Assembly: GCF_003987555.1 (NCBI RefSeq)
Contig: NZ_NGJW01000003.1
Coordinates: 124,001-188,000 of the forward strand
DNA from: Vagococcus lutrae
Lineage (GTDB): Bacteria; Bacillota; Bacilli; Lactobacillales; Vagococcaceae
Direction: 5' to 3'
DNA: 64,000 bases
Below are positions 20,008-30,364 of the stretch, in pieces; position 1 is the stretch's first letter; every line of letters begins with the position of its first letter. Position numbers and translations under genes: made by a program. The notes beneath the pieces are model-generated. The model was not told where the DNA came from, ran no database searches, and worked only from the letters and a program-made list of their open reading frames with translations.

Positions 20008-21864
20008 ATGTCTAATCGAATTCCTGAAGAAGTGTTGCAAGATATTCGCGAAAGTACGAATATTGTAGACGTTGTCGGTCAGTATGTCCAACTTAAAAAG
20101 TCAGGAAAAAATTATTTTGGTTTGTGCCCTTTTCATGAGGAAAAATCTCCTTCTTTTTCAGTGGTAGAAGATAAACAAATATTTCATTGTTTTGGATGCG
20201 GTAAAGGCGGCAATGTTTTTCGTTTTATCGAAGAAATTGAAGGCTATTCATTTCCACAAGCAGTCGAGAAAGTCGCGGAAATGTCCCACTTGACGGTAGA
20301 GTATCAGTTTGACCGACAAGAAGACAGAGAAGCGAGTCCTGAAAGACGCCTTAATCAACTCTTAGTAGCGATTCATCAGCGAGCAGCAGATGTCTATCAT
20401 CATTTGTTAATGAACACTCAGATGGGGGAAGCCGCTTTAGATTATTTAGAGAGTCGTGGCATGACACACGACCAGCTAACGCATTTTCAAGTTGGACTTG
20501 CACCTAATCAACGTGAGTTTTTAGAAAAAATACTAGTGCAAGAAGGTTTTAATTCAGAAGAATTGAAAGCGAGTGGTCTTTTTTCTGAAACTGATGATGG
20601 CCGTTTGCTCGATCGATTCTTCGGCAGGATTATGTTTCCAATCCATAACGATCACGATCAAGTGATTGCGTTTTCTGGAAGATTATTTGAAGAACAAGGA
20701 GAATCAGACCGTAAAAGTCCTAAGTATCTTAATAGTCCTGAAACCAGCCTATTTAATAAAAGGAATGTTCTTTATAATCACCGTGAGGCAAAAAAAATAG
20801 CGCGAAAAACAGGCGAAATTATTTTGTTTGAAGGATTTATGGATGTGATTGCTGCATGGGGAGCCGATGTCCAAAATGGTGTCGCTTCAATGGGAACGAG
20901 TTTGACGAATGAACAAATTCAAATGTTAAAAAAATCTTGCAGTAAACTGTTAATTTGTTATGACGGTGACAGTGCGGGACTTAATGCTAGTATGAGAGCA
21001 TTGGAAGTGTTAGAAACGCAACGACATTTTGATGTCAATGTGATGAAATTGCCCAATGAGTGGGACCCGGATGAATTTATTAAGCGAGAGGGCGCTGAGC
21101 GTTTTCAGAATTTCATAAAAAATCAACGACAAACTCCCTTTTCTTTTAAAACAGGTTACTATGAAACGCAGTACAATCTGCAAACAGAACAAGGTAAGAT
21201 AGATTTTATTCAAAAAGTATTGCAAGAATTATCCAAGGTTTCGTCGGTAGTCGAACGTGATTTATATATTCAACAAATTGCAAAAGATTACGAATTGACA
21301 GAAGACGCGATTCGTTCAGATTTATCTCAGTATATTTCGTCGAATCGAGCGTCCGCAAAGGCTAAAGAACGACGAGAAAATCGAACGCGAGATGTCATAA
21401 TTGAAAACCAAGTTGTCAGTACCCCACAAAATAAGGTATCATTATTAGAGAAGACTCAACAAATGTTATTATATCGAATGATGACGGAAGAAGATATCTT
21501 GCGACGTTTTCAAATGAGAGAAGATTTTTCTTTTTTAGATGTCCAATATCAAGAAATATTCAATCATTTAATCGATTTTAAAAGTTCTTATTCGGGTGCT
21601 GATATAGGTGGTTTTTTAGATTATGTAAAAGAGGACTATCTTAAGAAATTGATTGTCACGATTATGTATTTAGAAATGTCAGAAGAAAGTAATGAACAAG
21701 AAATAGTCGACTATGAACGTGTCTTTAAACGATATCGTTTACTTCGAGAAATAACAAAATTGGAAAAAGAGCTTGTAGAAGTGCAAAAGAATGGGGATAT
21801 AGATAAACAATTGACCATTAGTTTATCGTTGATTGATAAAAAAAGACAATTAGATGTGATTTAA
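20008..21864 (+). CDS. dnaG: DNA primase
   Basis: Makes RNA primers for replication forks. The N-terminal CHC2 zinc-binding domain has [11 protein letters not shown] (Cys about 40, His 43) and [13 protein letters not shown] (Cys about 61 and 64). The TOPRIM catalytic core includes [14 protein letters not shown] near 271-284 and ICYDGDSAG. The C-terminal helicase-binding domain completes 618 residues. The frame is open from 19963, but that start would place the leader hairpin inside the gene. ATG 20008 has GGAAAGGAAGAGAG upstream and gives the family start MSNRIPEEV. It is co-transcribed with rpoD, the macromolecular synthesis operon arrangement. Confidence 0.96.
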   Translation: MSNRIPEEVLQDIRESTNIVDVVGQYVQLKKSGKNYFGLCPFHEEKSPSFSVVEDKQIFHCFGCGKGGNVFRFIEEIEGYSFPQAVEKVAEMSHLTVEYQFDRQEDREASPERRLNQLLVAIHQRAADVYHHLLMNTQMGEAALDYLESRGMTHDQLTHFQVGLAPNQREFLEKILVQEGFNSEELKASGLFSETDDGRLLDRFFGRIMFPIHNDHDQVIAFSGRLFEEQGESDRKSPKYLNSPETSLFNKRNVLYNHREAKKIARKTGEIILFEGFMDVIAAWGADVQNGVASMGTSLTNEQIQMLKKSCSKLLICYDGDSAGLNASMRALEVLETQRHFDVNVMKLPNEWDPDEFIKREGAERFQNFIKNQRQTPFSFKTGYYETQYNLQTEQGKIDFIQKVLQELSKVSSVVERDLYIQQIAKDYELTEDAIRSDLSQYISSNRASAKAKERRENRTRDVIIENQVVSTPQNKVSLLEKTQQMLLYRMMTEEDILRRFQMREDFSFLDVQYQEIFNHLIDFKSSYSGADIGGFLDYVKEDYLKKLIVTIMYLEMSEESNEQEIVDYERVFKRYRLLREITKLEKELVEVQKNGDIDKQLTISLSLIDKKRQLDVI

Positions 21865-21884
21865 ACATTAGAGGAGGCCATACT

Positions 21885-22997
21885 GTGGGACAACAAGAGA
21901 AAAAAACAAAATTGACGTACGATCAAGCGGTAACGTCTTTAATTAAAGAGTATAAGCCAAAAGGATCGGTACAATATGATGAATTAACAGATCGTATTGC
22001 AACCCCTTATGAATTAGGTGCCAAAGGTATGGATAATTTAATTCAACGTATCGAAGATCAAGGGATTAGTGTCGTTGATGAAGATGGCGAGCCAGCAAAA
22101 CAAAGCTTAGCCTCTGAAGAAGAAATAGATAAAAAAGAACTAGAAGATATGTCGGCACCAGCAGGCGTTAAAATCAATGACCCAGTCAGAATGTATCTTA
22201 AAGAAATCGGTCGTGTTGACCTTTTAACAGCGGAAGAAGAAGTAGAGCTTGCTTTACGTATTGTAGATGGTGACCAAGAAGCGAAACAGAAATTAGCAGA
22301 AGCTAACTTACGTTTAGTTGTAAGTATTGCCAAACGCTACGTGGGTCGTGGTATGCAATTCTTAGATTTAATCCAAGAAGGTAATATGGGATTAATGAAA
22401 GCGGTAGAAAAATTTGACCATACAAAAGGGTTTAAATTCTCTACCTATGCCACATGGTGGATTCGTCAAGCGATTACCCGTGCAATTGCTGACCAAGCTC
22501 GTACAATTCGTATTCCTGTGCATATGGTGGAAACTATTAATAAACTAATTCGTATTCAACGTCAATTATTACAAGATTTAGGACGCGAACCAACACCTGA
22601 AGAAATCGGTGCTGAGATGGATTTACCAACTGAAAAAGTACGCGAAATCTTAAAAATATCTCAAGAGCCTGTATCGTTAGAAACACCGATTGGTGAAGAA
22701 GATGATTCTCATCTAGGAGACTTTATTGAAGACCAAGATGCCACCAGTCCAGCTGATCATGCGGCTTATGAAATGTTAAAAGAACAACTAGAAAGCGTCT
22801 TAGACCAACTAACCGATCGTGAAGAAAATGTATTGCGCTTGCGTTTTGGTCTGGATGATGGACGTACACGAACTTTAGAAGAAGTTGGAAAAGTCTTTGG
22901 TGTTACGCGTGAACGTATTCGACAAATCGAAGCGAAGGCTTTAAGAAAACTACGTCACCCTTCACGTTCTAAACAATTAAAAGATTTCTTAGAATAA
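21885..22997 (+). CDS. rpoD: Primary sigma factor SigA (RpoD)
   Basis: The housekeeping sigma factor of 370 residues. A GTG start follows GAGGAGG. A short region 1.1 ([20 protein letters not shown]) precedes region 1.2 ([21 protein letters not shown]). Region 2 has [20 protein letters not shown] and [17 protein letters not shown] for -10 recognition and melting. Region 4 has [20 protein letters not shown] for -35 recognition. There is a Firmicute-type short acidic insert after 1.1. The gene follows dnaG by 20 bases and ends at a terminator. Confidence 0.98.
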   Translation: MGQQEKKTKLTYDQAVTSLIKEYKPKGSVQYDELTDRIATPYELGAKGMDNLIQRIEDQGISVVDEDGEPAKQSLASEEEIDKKELEDMSAPAGVKINDPVRMYLKEIGRVDLLTAEEEVELALRIVDGDQEAKQKLAEANLRLVVSIAKRYVGRGMQFLDLIQEGNMGLMKAVEKFDHTKGFKFSTYATWWIRQAITRAIADQARTIRIPVHMVETINKLIRIQRQLLQDLGREPTPEEIGAEMDLPTEKVREILKISQEPVSLETPIGEEDDSHLGDFIEDQDATSPADHAAYEMLKEQLESVLDQLTDREENVLRLRFGLDDGRTRTLEEVGKVFGVTRERIRQIEAKALRKLRHPSRSKQLKDFLE

Positions 22998-23030
22998 TGA
23001 GAATGATTCTAATTAAATAATTAATACTGA

Positions 23031-23064
23031 AAACAACGTTTATTCATTTAGACGTTGTTTTTTT
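23031..23064 (+). terminator. Intrinsic terminator after rpoD
   Basis: AAACAACGT / GACGTTGTTT arms with a T7 run, 34 bases after the rpoD stop. Confidence 0.82.
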
Positions 23065-23446
23065 GTATAAAAATTTAAGTGATGTCAATGAGAAGAATAA
23101 GATATGTGCTGTTTATCACTAAACAAAAGATTGAAATATAATTTTACAAAATAATTATCTTATCAATATTGTAACCGCTTAATAATTTATTATTAAAAAT
23201 ATTGTGATAAATAAATAGAACAACATTGTGATGTTCAATATTAGTAAATAGCTTTACTTATTGATATACATGGAATAAATATGTAATTATAAAATCACAA
23301 TCAATTCATTTTTTGCACATGAATCCGCAAAAAGTGAATTGGAATAAAATTCCTTTGTTGGTATCTTAGATGGCAGATGAAAAAGAAAGCCGGATTAAAT
23401 AAACACGGTAATCTTTATCTGAACTAAAAAGAAAAGGATGAAGGAA
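23065..23446 (+). promoter_or_regulatory. AT-rich regulatory region upstream of the adhesin gene
   Basis: About 380 bases with no credible gene and high A+T. Two structures stand out. One is a cre-like sequence, TGTAACCGCTTAAT (23170-23183), matching 12 of 14 positions of the CcpA consensus. The other is a 15-bp inverted repeat with one mismatch, CAATTCATTTTTTGC (23302-23316) and GCAAAAAGTGAATTG (23327-23341), without a following T run and therefore more operator-like or 5'-UTR structure than terminator. The best promoter I can offer is TTGATA (23261-23266) with TAATTA 17 bases on, which is weak. Confidence 0.4.
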
Positions 23447-26400
23447 ATGCATAAATTTAAATTGACTAAACAATCAAGTATGGCGTTAATCATAGTTTTC
23501 TCAATGGTGTTCTCATTATTATCACCTACTATGACGCTTTTCAAAGCTTCAGAAAATGACAGCGTGATAAAAAATCTCACAATCATTCCGAAGAAGCAAG
23601 AATCATATAAACCAGGAAATTCCATTATGATAAGTGCTGATTGGGAATTGCCTGAAGATAACGCTGAGAAGATGTGGGAAGCAGGCGATACGTTTGAGTT
23701 AAAAATTCCCGAAGGGTTGACACCTAAAGATATGCCGATTGAATTGAAAGATCCTAAAACGGGAATTATTTATGGAACAGGTCGCTATGATGCGAGTAAA
23801 CAAGGGTTTGTTTTTACGTTTACAGATGAAATAGAAGGAATGAAAAACCGTAAAGGCGGTTTCATGCTTGGATTTACAGTCGACGAACATGACAATGACA
23901 CAGCTACGGATGTACCACTTGTTTTTGAATCGGATAATCAACATACAATTAATCTTGGTACGATCAACGTAGGTCAAGGGTCTGAAGTTGGAATCGAAGA
24001 CCAATATATTCCTAATGGCGATCCGATAACTGAAGATTTAGTTCAAAAAGGAGCTATGGGTGCAGTTGATTATTCAACGGGAATCGTGACTTGGTATCTA
24101 CGTGTTAACTATGATGGTAAACACGTTGGAGAGATAAACGTTCAAGATAAGATTGGCGATCACCATGTTTTAATAAAAGACAGTGTCCGTGTTTATGAAC
24201 GTTTTACAAATGGCACTAATGTGTTTCCAGCTATTACAGGTCCAGATGGCGAAGACAAGACGGATGTAACAGACTCCCTACTTTTAACAACTCATGATAA
24301 GGGGTTTGATGTGACGGTTCATACGCGTGACATAGGACTGGACTCAAATGGAAAGATGGTCAGATCATATTACGAACTAGAATATAAAACTCAGTATGAT
24401 GGTACATCGGACGAGCAATACGTGATGTTAAATAATACGATATACGGAAAAGCAGGCGATCATGAGCGAGAGTCAGAAGCAAGTGCTGAATACTATGCAT
24501 CTGGGTGGGGAAGTGCGACAAACGCACAAGGCTATCTAACATTGAAAAAAATTGATAGTGACACAGGTGAGGGATTAGCGGGAGCTGAATTCCGCTTAGT
24601 ACATGGTACATACCCTGATCAAGCATTTACTGTTACGACGGATGAAAATGGCGTAGCAAAAGTTGAAGGCGGTATGTATGGAGATAAAGTATTAGAAGGT
24701 AAGTATAAAGTAACCGAAATAAAAGCTCCTTCAGGTTATCAAAAACTAGAAGAAGACAAATGGGTACTTGTAAAATTTGACGATGAAATTCAATCGTATG
24801 AAATAGTTATTGAAAATGATAAATTACCAGAAGAAACGCCAGAATTGACTCAAATAACAGTAGAAAAACAATGGGTTGGGTTAGCGGATGATGAAGAAAA
24901 GCCTGATATATTGGTGGAATTATTTGAAAAAGGAAATAAAGAACCTATAAGAACAGCTATCTTTAAAAATGGTAGAGAGTCATTTACATTTAAACAGCTA
25001 CAAAAATATGTTTTAGATGAAGATGGTAAAGATACCGATGAAGAAATTGAATACACTGTAAAAGAAACGATTATTGATAAAAAAGTTGCGAAAAAATTTA
25101 AAGAACCAACTTATACTTATGAAGATGGCAAAGTGGTAGTAGTGAATGCCAAGAAAGATAAAGTATCTTATACTGCTGAAAAAGTTTGGGTAGGTGGACC
25201 AGAAGTTAAACCAACTATCGAATTACAACTTTATCAAAATGATGAAGCATTTGGCGAGACAGTAGTATTGGAAGATGGTAAAACGACTTATACATGGACT
25301 GATTTAGATGAAACAGATGAGCATGGAGAAGATTATCAGTACACTGTAAAAGAAGTAAATGTACCAGAAAATTATGAAGCTTCAATTGAAGGAAATATCA
25401 TTACTAATACTTATGTTAGCCCAGAGACATCTAAAACTGTTAAAAAAGTTTGGGTTGATGGACCAGCTGAAAAACCAGCGATACAAATTCAACTTAAACA
25501 AAATGGTCAAAACTATGGTGAAGCTATTACTTTAGAAAACGGAGAGACAGAATATACATGGGATAATCTACCGTTAACTGACTCAAACGGAAATGACTTC
25601 ATTTATTCTGTTTCAGAAGTAAACGTACCAAGTGACTACAATGTTTCAATCGATGATTTTGTTATTACTAATACGTATGTTGTTCCTAAAACAGATATTA
25701 CGATGGAAAAAGTTTGGGTAGGTGGTTCCATTGTTAAACCAACTATCGAAGTTCAGCTTTATCAAAATGGAAATGCCTATGGCGAAGTTATCAAACTAAT
25801 GGATGGAGAGACAACGTATACATGGAAAGATTTACCGGAAACTGATCGTTTAGGAAATCGTTATAACTACACAGTTGCGGAGATTTATGTTCCAAATGAT
25901 TATATTTCTACTGTAAACGGAATGACAATTACGAATACTTATGATCCAGAAGATCCAATTGTTTTACCAGAAGAACCAGAGGAACCAGAAGAACCAGAGG
26001 AGCCGACGGAACCAGAAGAACCAACGGAACCAGAAGAACCAACGAAACCGACAGAGCCAACGGAACCAGAGGAACCAACGAAGCCGACAGAGCCGACGGA
26101 ACCAGAAGAACCAACGAAACCGACAGAGCCGACGGAACCAGAAGAACCAACGAAGCCGACAGAGCCAACGGAACCAGAGGAACCAACGAAACCGACAGAG
26201 CCAACGGAACCAGAGGAACCAACGAAACCGACAGAGCCAACGGAACCAGAGGAACCAACGAAACCGACAGAGCCGACGGAACCAGAGGAACCAACGAAGC
26301 CGACAGAGCCAACAGAACCAACGGAACCAACAGAACCAACGAAGCCGACAGAGCCAACAGAACCAACGGAACCAACAGAACCGACGGAACCGACAGAGCC

Positions 26401-26725
26401 AACAGAACCAACGAAGCCGACAGAGCCGACGGAACCAGAAGAACCAACGAAGCCGACAGAGCCAATGGAACCAACGGAGCCAACAGAACCAACGGAGCCA
26501 ACAGAACCAACAGAACCAACAGAACCAACGGAACCAACAGAACCGAAAAGTTCAAGCCCATCAAAACCAGTAGAGTCAGTAAGTGATAGTGATAAAAAGG
26601 AAGAAAAATCTACGAATCAACTACCACAGCTGAACGAAAATCAATCAGTACTACTGACGATGCTAGGTTTAATCATGGTAGCAATGAGTTTATTTTATGG
26701 CTATGAGAAACATATGAAAGAATAA
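23447..26725 (+). CDS. Cell-wall surface adhesin: collagen-adhesin-like head, SpaA-like and Cna_B stalk, TEP repeat
   Basis: A 1092-residue secreted surface protein. Residues 1-32 form a signal peptide (MHKFKLTKQSSMALIIVFS, ending near LFKAS). Residues ~35-355 resemble MSCRAMM/collagen-binding heads, with a WYLRVNYDGKHVGEINVQDKIG segment. ~361-463 is a SpaA/prealbumin-like domain (LTLKKIDSDTGEGLAGAEFR). ~466-833 are four Cna_B domains, each with a K-x-W-V-x-G start, YTWxDLP and ITNTY; the first diverges. Such domains usually form Lys-Asn isopeptide bonds. ~838-1035 is a Pro/Thr/Glu repeat, presumably spanning the wall. The C-terminus has a hydrophobic helix and a charged tail (YEKHMKE), preceded by LPQLNE rather than LPxTG. 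ATG 23447 fits the RBS better than ATG 23438. The ligand is unproven. Confidence 0.87.
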   Translation: MHKFKLTKQSSMALIIVFSMVFSLLSPTMTLFKASENDSVIKNLTIIPKKQESYKPGNSIMISADWELPEDNAEKMWEAGDTFELKIPEGLTPKDMPIELKDPKTGIIYGTGRYDASKQGFVFTFTDEIEGMKNRKGGFMLGFTVDEHDNDTATDVPLVFESDNQHTINLGTINVGQGSEVGIEDQYIPNGDPITEDLVQKGAMGAVDYSTGIVTWYLRVNYDGKHVGEINVQDKIGDHHVLIKDSVRVYERFTNGTNVFPAITGPDGEDKTDVTDSLLLTTHDKGFDVTVHTRDIGLDSNGKMVRSYYELEYKTQYDGTSDEQYVMLNNTIYGKAGDHERESEASAEYYASGWGSATNAQGYLTLKKIDSDTGEGLAGAEFRLVHGTYPDQAFTVTTDENGVAKVEGGMYGDKVLEGKYKVTEIKAPSGYQKLEEDKWVLVKFDDEIQSYEIVIENDKLPEETPELTQITVEKQWVGLADDEEKPDILVELFEKGNKEPIRTAIFKNGRESFTFKQLQKYVLDEDGKDTDEEIEYTVKETIIDKKVAKKFKEPTYTYEDGKVVVVNAKKDKVSYTAEKVWVGGPEVKPTIELQLYQNDEAFGETVVLEDGKTTYTWTDLDETDEHGEDYQYTVKEVNVPENYEASIEGNIITNTYVSPETSKTVKKVWVDGPAEKPAIQIQLKQNGQNYGEAITLENGETEYTWDNLPLTDSNGNDFIYSVSEVNVPSDYNVSIDDFVITNTYVVPKTDITMEKVWVGGSIVKPTIEVQLYQNGNAYGEVIKLMDGETTYTWKDLPETDRLGNRYNYTVAEIYVPNDYISTVNGMTITNTYDPEDPIVLPEEPEEPEEPEEPTEPEEPTEPEEPTKPTEPTEPEEPTKPTEPTEPEEPTKPTEPTEPEEPTKPTEPTEPEEPTKPTEPTEPEEPTKPTEPTEPEEPTKPTEPTEPEEPTKPTEPTEPTEPTEPTKPTEPTEPTEPTEPTEPTEPTEPTKPTEPTEPEEPTKPTEPMEPTEPTEPTEPTEPTEPTEPTEPTEPKSSSPSKPVESVSDSDKKEEKSTNQLPQLNENQSVLLTMLGLIMVAMSLFYGYEKHMKE
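25975..26556 (+). repeat. Intragenic tandem repeat encoding EEPTKPTEPTEP / TEP units
   Basis: Low-complexity coding repeat. Eight adjacent 36-bp units translate to EEPTKPTEPTEP from about 26035 to 26320, preceded by EEP/TEP units and followed by simple TEP triplets with scattered Lys and one Met. Units differ mainly at third positions (ccg/cca, gag/gaa), so the array is not freshly expanded but could still slip or recombine in frame. Because the repeat lacks stops in several frames, long false ORFs appear on both strands here. Confidence 0.93.
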
Positions 26726-26728
26726 TAT

Positions 26729-26766
26729 AAAAACTTCTTAGAAAATTTTCTAAGAAGTTTTTTTTT
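26729..26766 (+). terminator. Intrinsic terminator after the adhesin gene
   Basis: AAACTTCTTAGAAAATTTTCTAAGAAGTTT near-perfect palindrome followed by TTTTTT. Confidence 0.88.
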
Positions 26767-26846
26767 AGAAGTGTTTGTTATAGGTAGTTAAAGAGAGGTA
26801 AAACTGTTACAATGAGTACTAAGAAAAAAACTAAGGGGTGAGCGAT

Positions 26847-27272
26847 TTGAAAAAAATAATGATTGGCACAACGTTACTTTTAGGAACATTGTTTTTAGTT
26901 GCGTGTCAAAATAAAACAGAAGATGTGAGTGAAGCAACAGAAGAATCAATAGTAGAAACACAAACAGATTCTGAAACAGTGTGGCATGCTACTGTGAAAG
27001 AAGATGCAACGAAAAGTCAAGAAACCATTATGGTGATGATTGAACAAATTGACCCGATACAAGATTCTGAAGAGATTTCTAAAATGGTAGGCGAGCAAGG
27101 TGTACAGTTAAATATTTCTGAAGACCAATTAAAAGACGGCTTAACAGTCGACGAGTTGAAAAAGGGAGAATCAGTCAGTGTGACACTATCTGAAACACCT
27201 ATCATGACGAATTCTTTACCCCCTCAAATACCTGGGAACTCTGTCGTGGCAGTTTCAAGGGTTAATAAATAG
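26847..27272 (+). CDS. Small lipoprotein of unknown function
   Basis: From TTG 26847 the product is MKKIMIGTTLLLGTLFLVAC, a textbook lipoprotein signal with lipobox LVAC, so it should be lipidated on the cysteine and face the cell surface. I chose TTG 26847 because AAGGGGTG (26833-26840) sits six bases before it; the in-frame GTG 26838 lies inside that RBS. The mature ~120 residues begin with an acidic Ser/Thr/Glu spacer, then a compact domain with VWHATVKEDATKSQETIMVMIEQI and a conserved-looking SLPPQIPGNSVVAVSR end. I do not recognise the domain. It sits between the adhesin and trmK and may be independent of both. Confidence 0.72.
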   Translation: MKKIMIGTTLLLGTLFLVACQNKTEDVSEATEESIVETQTDSETVWHATVKEDATKSQETIMVMIEQIDPIQDSEEISKMVGEQGVQLNISEDQLKDGLTVDELKKGESVSVTLSETPIMTNSLPPQIPGNSVVAVSRVNK

Positions 27273-27302
27273 AACGAAGATTGAAATGGATGGATACTAA
27301 CT

Positions 27303-28019
27303 ATGAATGAAGCACATTTATCAAAGAGATTACAAATTGTGGCAAATTACGTACCTAGAAGGAGCCGTTTAGCAGATATTGGCTCAGACCATGGTTATTT
27401 GCCAACTTGGTTATATTTGAATGGTCGTTTAGATTTTGGGTTGGCTGGAGAGGTCGTAAAGGGGCCTTATCAGTCAGCAAAGAAAGTCGTACAAAAGAAC
27501 GATTTAGAACAGGTAATTTCTGTTCGTCTTGGGGATGGTTTAGATGTTATTCAACCAGAACAAGATGAGATTAGTGTCATTACCATTGCTGGTATGGGCG
27601 GTGTTTTAATTCGCGATATACTAGAACGAGGTAAACGAAATAAAAAGTTAACGGGAAAAGAACGATTGATTTTACAACCCAATGTTGCTGAAAAATCGTT
27701 AAGGGTTTGGTTACAAGTCAATCGCTACGAGATATTGGCGGAAGAGTTAATTGAAGAAGATGGTAAACGTTATGAAGTTATTGTTGCAGAGCGCGATAAT
27801 GACAACACCGTATTAACTGATAAAGAGTTGTTTTTCGGGCCTTATTTATTAAAAGAAAAATCATCTGTCTTTGTTAAGAAATGGTGCGACGAGTATCAAA
27901 AAAGATGTTATGTTTTAGAGCAACTTAAAAAAGCAACAGTGTCGCAACACGAGCGTATAAAATTTATTGAACAAGAATTACATTGGATTAGAGAGGAGAT
28001 AAAAGTGGATGAATGCTGA
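27303..28019 (+). CDS. trmK: tRNA (adenine-22-N1)-methyltransferase TrmK
   Basis: A SAM-dependent methyltransferase (YqfN/COG2384) forming m1A22 in tRNA. Motif I is LADIGSDHGYLPTWL (about 23-37), a GEVVKGPYQSA segment follows, and IAGMGGVLIRDIL is the catalytic region. A C-terminal coiled-coil tail (residues ~190-238) is typical of the family. The gene overlaps the next by 11 bases, the usual trmK-nif3 pairing. Confidence 0.92.
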   Translation: MNEAHLSKRLQIVANYVPRRSRLADIGSDHGYLPTWLYLNGRLDFGLAGEVVKGPYQSAKKVVQKNDLEQVISVRLGDGLDVIQPEQDEISVITIAGMGGVLIRDILERGKRNKKLTGKERLILQPNVAEKSLRVWLQVNRYEILAEELIEEDGKRYEVIVAERDNDNTVLTDKELFFGPYLLKEKSSVFVKKWCDEYQKRCYVLEQLKKATVSQHERIKFIEQELHWIREEIKVDEC

Positions 28020-28812
28020 GGTATTTATTCAACAGTTTGAGCGACATTTTCCTTTGTACCTAGCAGAAGAGGGCGATCCAGTTGGTTTACAGATAGGAAC
28101 CTTAGATAAGGAAATAGAGCGTGTCATGATTACTTTAGATGTGCGACCAGAAGTAGTAGCGGAAGCCATTGAAAAGAACATTGATTTGCTTATTGCGAAG
28201 CATCCGCCTATTTTTCGACCAGTTCGTGATTTAGTCATAGATAGTCCTCAAACGAAGATGTATGCGGATCTTTTAAAACACGATATTGCAGTTTATGCAG
28301 CACATACTAATATGGATATCGTGCCGGATGGTTTAAATGACTGGTTTTGTGAATTGTTAGGAATAAAGAGGACAAGTTATATTAAAGAAACTCACTTTAT
28401 TGATGGGCATAGCTATGGAATTGGTAGAATCGGGGAATTAGATGAGCCGATGTCATTACAAGAAATGATTCAGCATGTGAAAGAGACCTTTCAGCTTGAT
28501 GGCTTGCGTGTCATTAGTCCGGTAGAAGATAAGCCAGTGAGTTGCGTAGCAATATGTGGGGGGAGCGGTGAGAAGTTTTACCGAGAGGCGCTGAAAAAAG
28601 GGGCCGATGTATATATTACCGGAGATGTCTATTATCATACGGGGCACGATATGATAGCAGACGGTCTTACGGTTATCGATGCAGGCCACTACATTGAAGC
28701 CTATTCTAAGAAACATATTGCAAATATGTGTCAAAATTGGAAAAAAGAGTATAATTGGGATGTAGAGATTTGTTATTCTGAAGAAAACACAAATCCATTC
28801 AAATTTTATTAA
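28009..28812 (+). CDS. Nif3-like dinuclear metal-center protein
   Basis: A NIF3/YqfO/GTP cyclohydrolase I type 2-like protein of 267 residues. Metal-ligand motifs typical of the family are seen: [24 protein letters not shown] and, near the end, [11 protein letters not shown] and [10 protein letters not shown]. It is shorter than YqfO-type members of about 370 residues because the PII-like insert between the two halves is absent. The enzyme activity of the family remains uncertain. It overlaps trmK by 11 bases and precedes pepT by 13 bases. Confidence 0.88.
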   Translation: MNAEVFIQQFERHFPLYLAEEGDPVGLQIGTLDKEIERVMITLDVRPEVVAEAIEKNIDLLIAKHPPIFRPVRDLVIDSPQTKMYADLLKHDIAVYAAHTNMDIVPDGLNDWFCELLGIKRTSYIKETHFIDGHSYGIGRIGELDEPMSLQEMIQHVKETFQLDGLRVISPVEDKPVSCVAICGGSGEKFYREALKKGADVYITGDVYYHTGHDMIADGLTVIDAGHYIEAYSKKHIANMCQNWKKEYNWDVEICYSEENTNPFKFY

Positions 28813-28825
28813 GAGGAGAGATACT

Positions 28826-30064
28826 ATGTACGACAATTTAGTACCACGTTTTATCAAATACGTCAAAACAGAAACACGTTCTAATCCAGAAAGCACGACG
28901 ATTCCTTCTACAGAATCCCAAGTGGCATTTGCTAAAACGCTAGTAGAAGAATTAAAAGAACTAGGTTTATCCGATGTCAAATATAATGAGAAAAATGGCT
29001 TTGTTACAGCAGAATTGCCAAGTAATACAGACAAAGAAAATGTCCGCAGTATTGGGTTTATTGCACACATGGATACAGCAGATTTCAATGCAGTCGGCGT
29101 TTCCCCTCAATTTGTAGAAAATTATGACGGGAAATCTGATATTCCTTTAGATAAAGAAGGTAAATATAAACTAACAGTTAAAGATTTTCCTAACCTTAAA
29201 AACTATAAAGGCCAAACGCTGATTACCACAGATGGCAGCACTCTTTTAGGGGCGGATGATAAAGCGGGTATTGCTGAAATTATGACGGCAATGGAAATTT
29301 TATTGAACTCGCCAACGATTAAACATGGAAAAGTAAAAGTGGCGTTTGGTCCAGATGAAGAAATCGGCACTGGTGCAAATCACTTCGATGTAGAAGATTT
29401 TGATGTTGATTTTGCCTTTACGATGGACGGCGGACCAGTAGGTGAGTTGCAATATGAAACATTTAGTGCTGCTCAAGCGAAAATTACTATTCAAGGTAAA
29501 AATGTCCACCCTGGAACTGCTAAAGATACAATGATTAATGCTTTGAAACTGGCGATTGATTTTGACAATGCTTTACCGGCAGATGAAGTGCCTGAAAAAA
29601 CAGAAGGATACGAAGGCTTTTTCCACTTGATGCAATTAGCAGGTAATGAAGAAGAAGCTACGATGAGCTATATTATCCGTGATCATGATCGTGAAAAATT
29701 TGAAGCACGCAAACAAATGATTTTAGATATTCAAAAAGAACTTAACAGTCGCTTTGATGAAGAGCGTGTTTTAGTTGAAATGTCTGATCAATATTACAAT
29801 ATGAAAGAAATTATTGAGAAAGATATGAGTATTATTGATTTAGCAAAAGAAGCTATGACATTATTAGGTATTGAGCCTAATACAGAACCTGTACGTGGGG
29901 GAACAGATGGGTCTAAGATTTCCTATATGGGACTACCGACACCTAACATTTTTGCAGGTGGTGAAAACATGCATGGTCGCTTTGAATATGTAGCGGTTGA
30001 GAGCATGGAAAAAGCAACGGATGTCATTGTTGAAATTGTACGATTGAATGAGGAAAAAGCGTAA
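28826..30064 (+). CDS. pepT: Tripeptide aminopeptidase PepT
   Basis: An M20 family zinc peptidase that releases the N-terminal residue from tripeptides in the cytosol. Metal and catalytic motifs are intact: [10 protein letters not shown] (about 71-80), [19 protein letters not shown] (~135-153) and [14 protein letters not shown]. The C-terminal [17 protein letters not shown] supplies the last zinc ligand. 412 residues, normal length. An AGAGGAGAG RBS precedes it. Its stop overlaps the following DUF1294 gene by one base. Confidence 0.96.
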   Translation: MYDNLVPRFIKYVKTETRSNPESTTIPSTESQVAFAKTLVEELKELGLSDVKYNEKNGFVTAELPSNTDKENVRSIGFIAHMDTADFNAVGVSPQFVENYDGKSDIPLDKEGKYKLTVKDFPNLKNYKGQTLITTDGSTLLGADDKAGIAEIMTAMEILLNSPTIKHGKVKVAFGPDEEIGTGANHFDVEDFDVDFAFTMDGGPVGELQYETFSAAQAKITIQGKNVHPGTAKDTMINALKLAIDFDNALPADEVPEKTEGYEGFFHLMQLAGNEEEATMSYIIRDHDREKFEARKQMILDIQKELNSRFDEERVLVEMSDQYYNMKEIIEKDMSIIDLAKEAMTLLGIEPNTEPVRGGTDGSKISYMGLPTPNIFAGGENMHGRFEYVAVESMEKATDVIVEIVRLNEEKA

Positions 30065-30345
30065 TGTTTTTTTCTTCATCCCCAATACCAGCCTACTTGC
30101 TATTTGTAAATCTTTACTTGTTTTTTATCATGTATTTAGATTGGCAACAAGCAAAAAAAGATGGATGGCGAATTCCTGAATGGCAAATGTTGACTGCTGG
30201 ATTGTTAGGTGGTGGCGTTGCGGGATTACTTGCGATGAGTATGTTTCAGCATAAACGCGAACGCAAACGTTTTGTGATAATTTTCCAATTAGGGACAATC
30301 ATTGGATTGATATTACTTGGCACCTATCTTGGGTGGATTAAATAG
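30064..30345 (+). CDS. DUF1294 small membrane protein
   Basis: 93 residues with three hydrophobic segments: an N-terminal helix around YLLFVNLYLFFIMYLDW, LTAGLLGGGVAGLLAMSMF, and a C-terminal IIFQLGTIIGLILLGTYLG. The FQHKRERKRF stretch before the last helix is characteristic of DUF1294 (also seen fused to cold-shock domains elsewhere). It is translationally coupled to pepT by the TAATG overlap. Function unknown. Confidence 0.8.
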   Translation: MFFSSSPIPAYLLFVNLYLFFIMYLDWQQAKKDGWRIPEWQMLTAGLLGGGVAGLLAMSMFQHKRERKRFVIIFQLGTIIGLILLGTYLGWIK

Positions 30346-30364
30346 CATTTGAAAGGAATTAAGC

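Noticed and set aside
26035-26320. Evenly spaced 36-bp repeats suggesting a CRISPR array
   Set aside because: Repeats are directly abutting with no spacers and lie in frame inside the adhesin gene.
25929-26573. Long ORFs on both strands (211 and 210 codons) across the adhesin repeat
   Set aside because: They are frame shadows of the Pro/Thr/Glu repeat; their Leu/Val- or Gln/Arg-only products lack RBS, domains and sensible composition.
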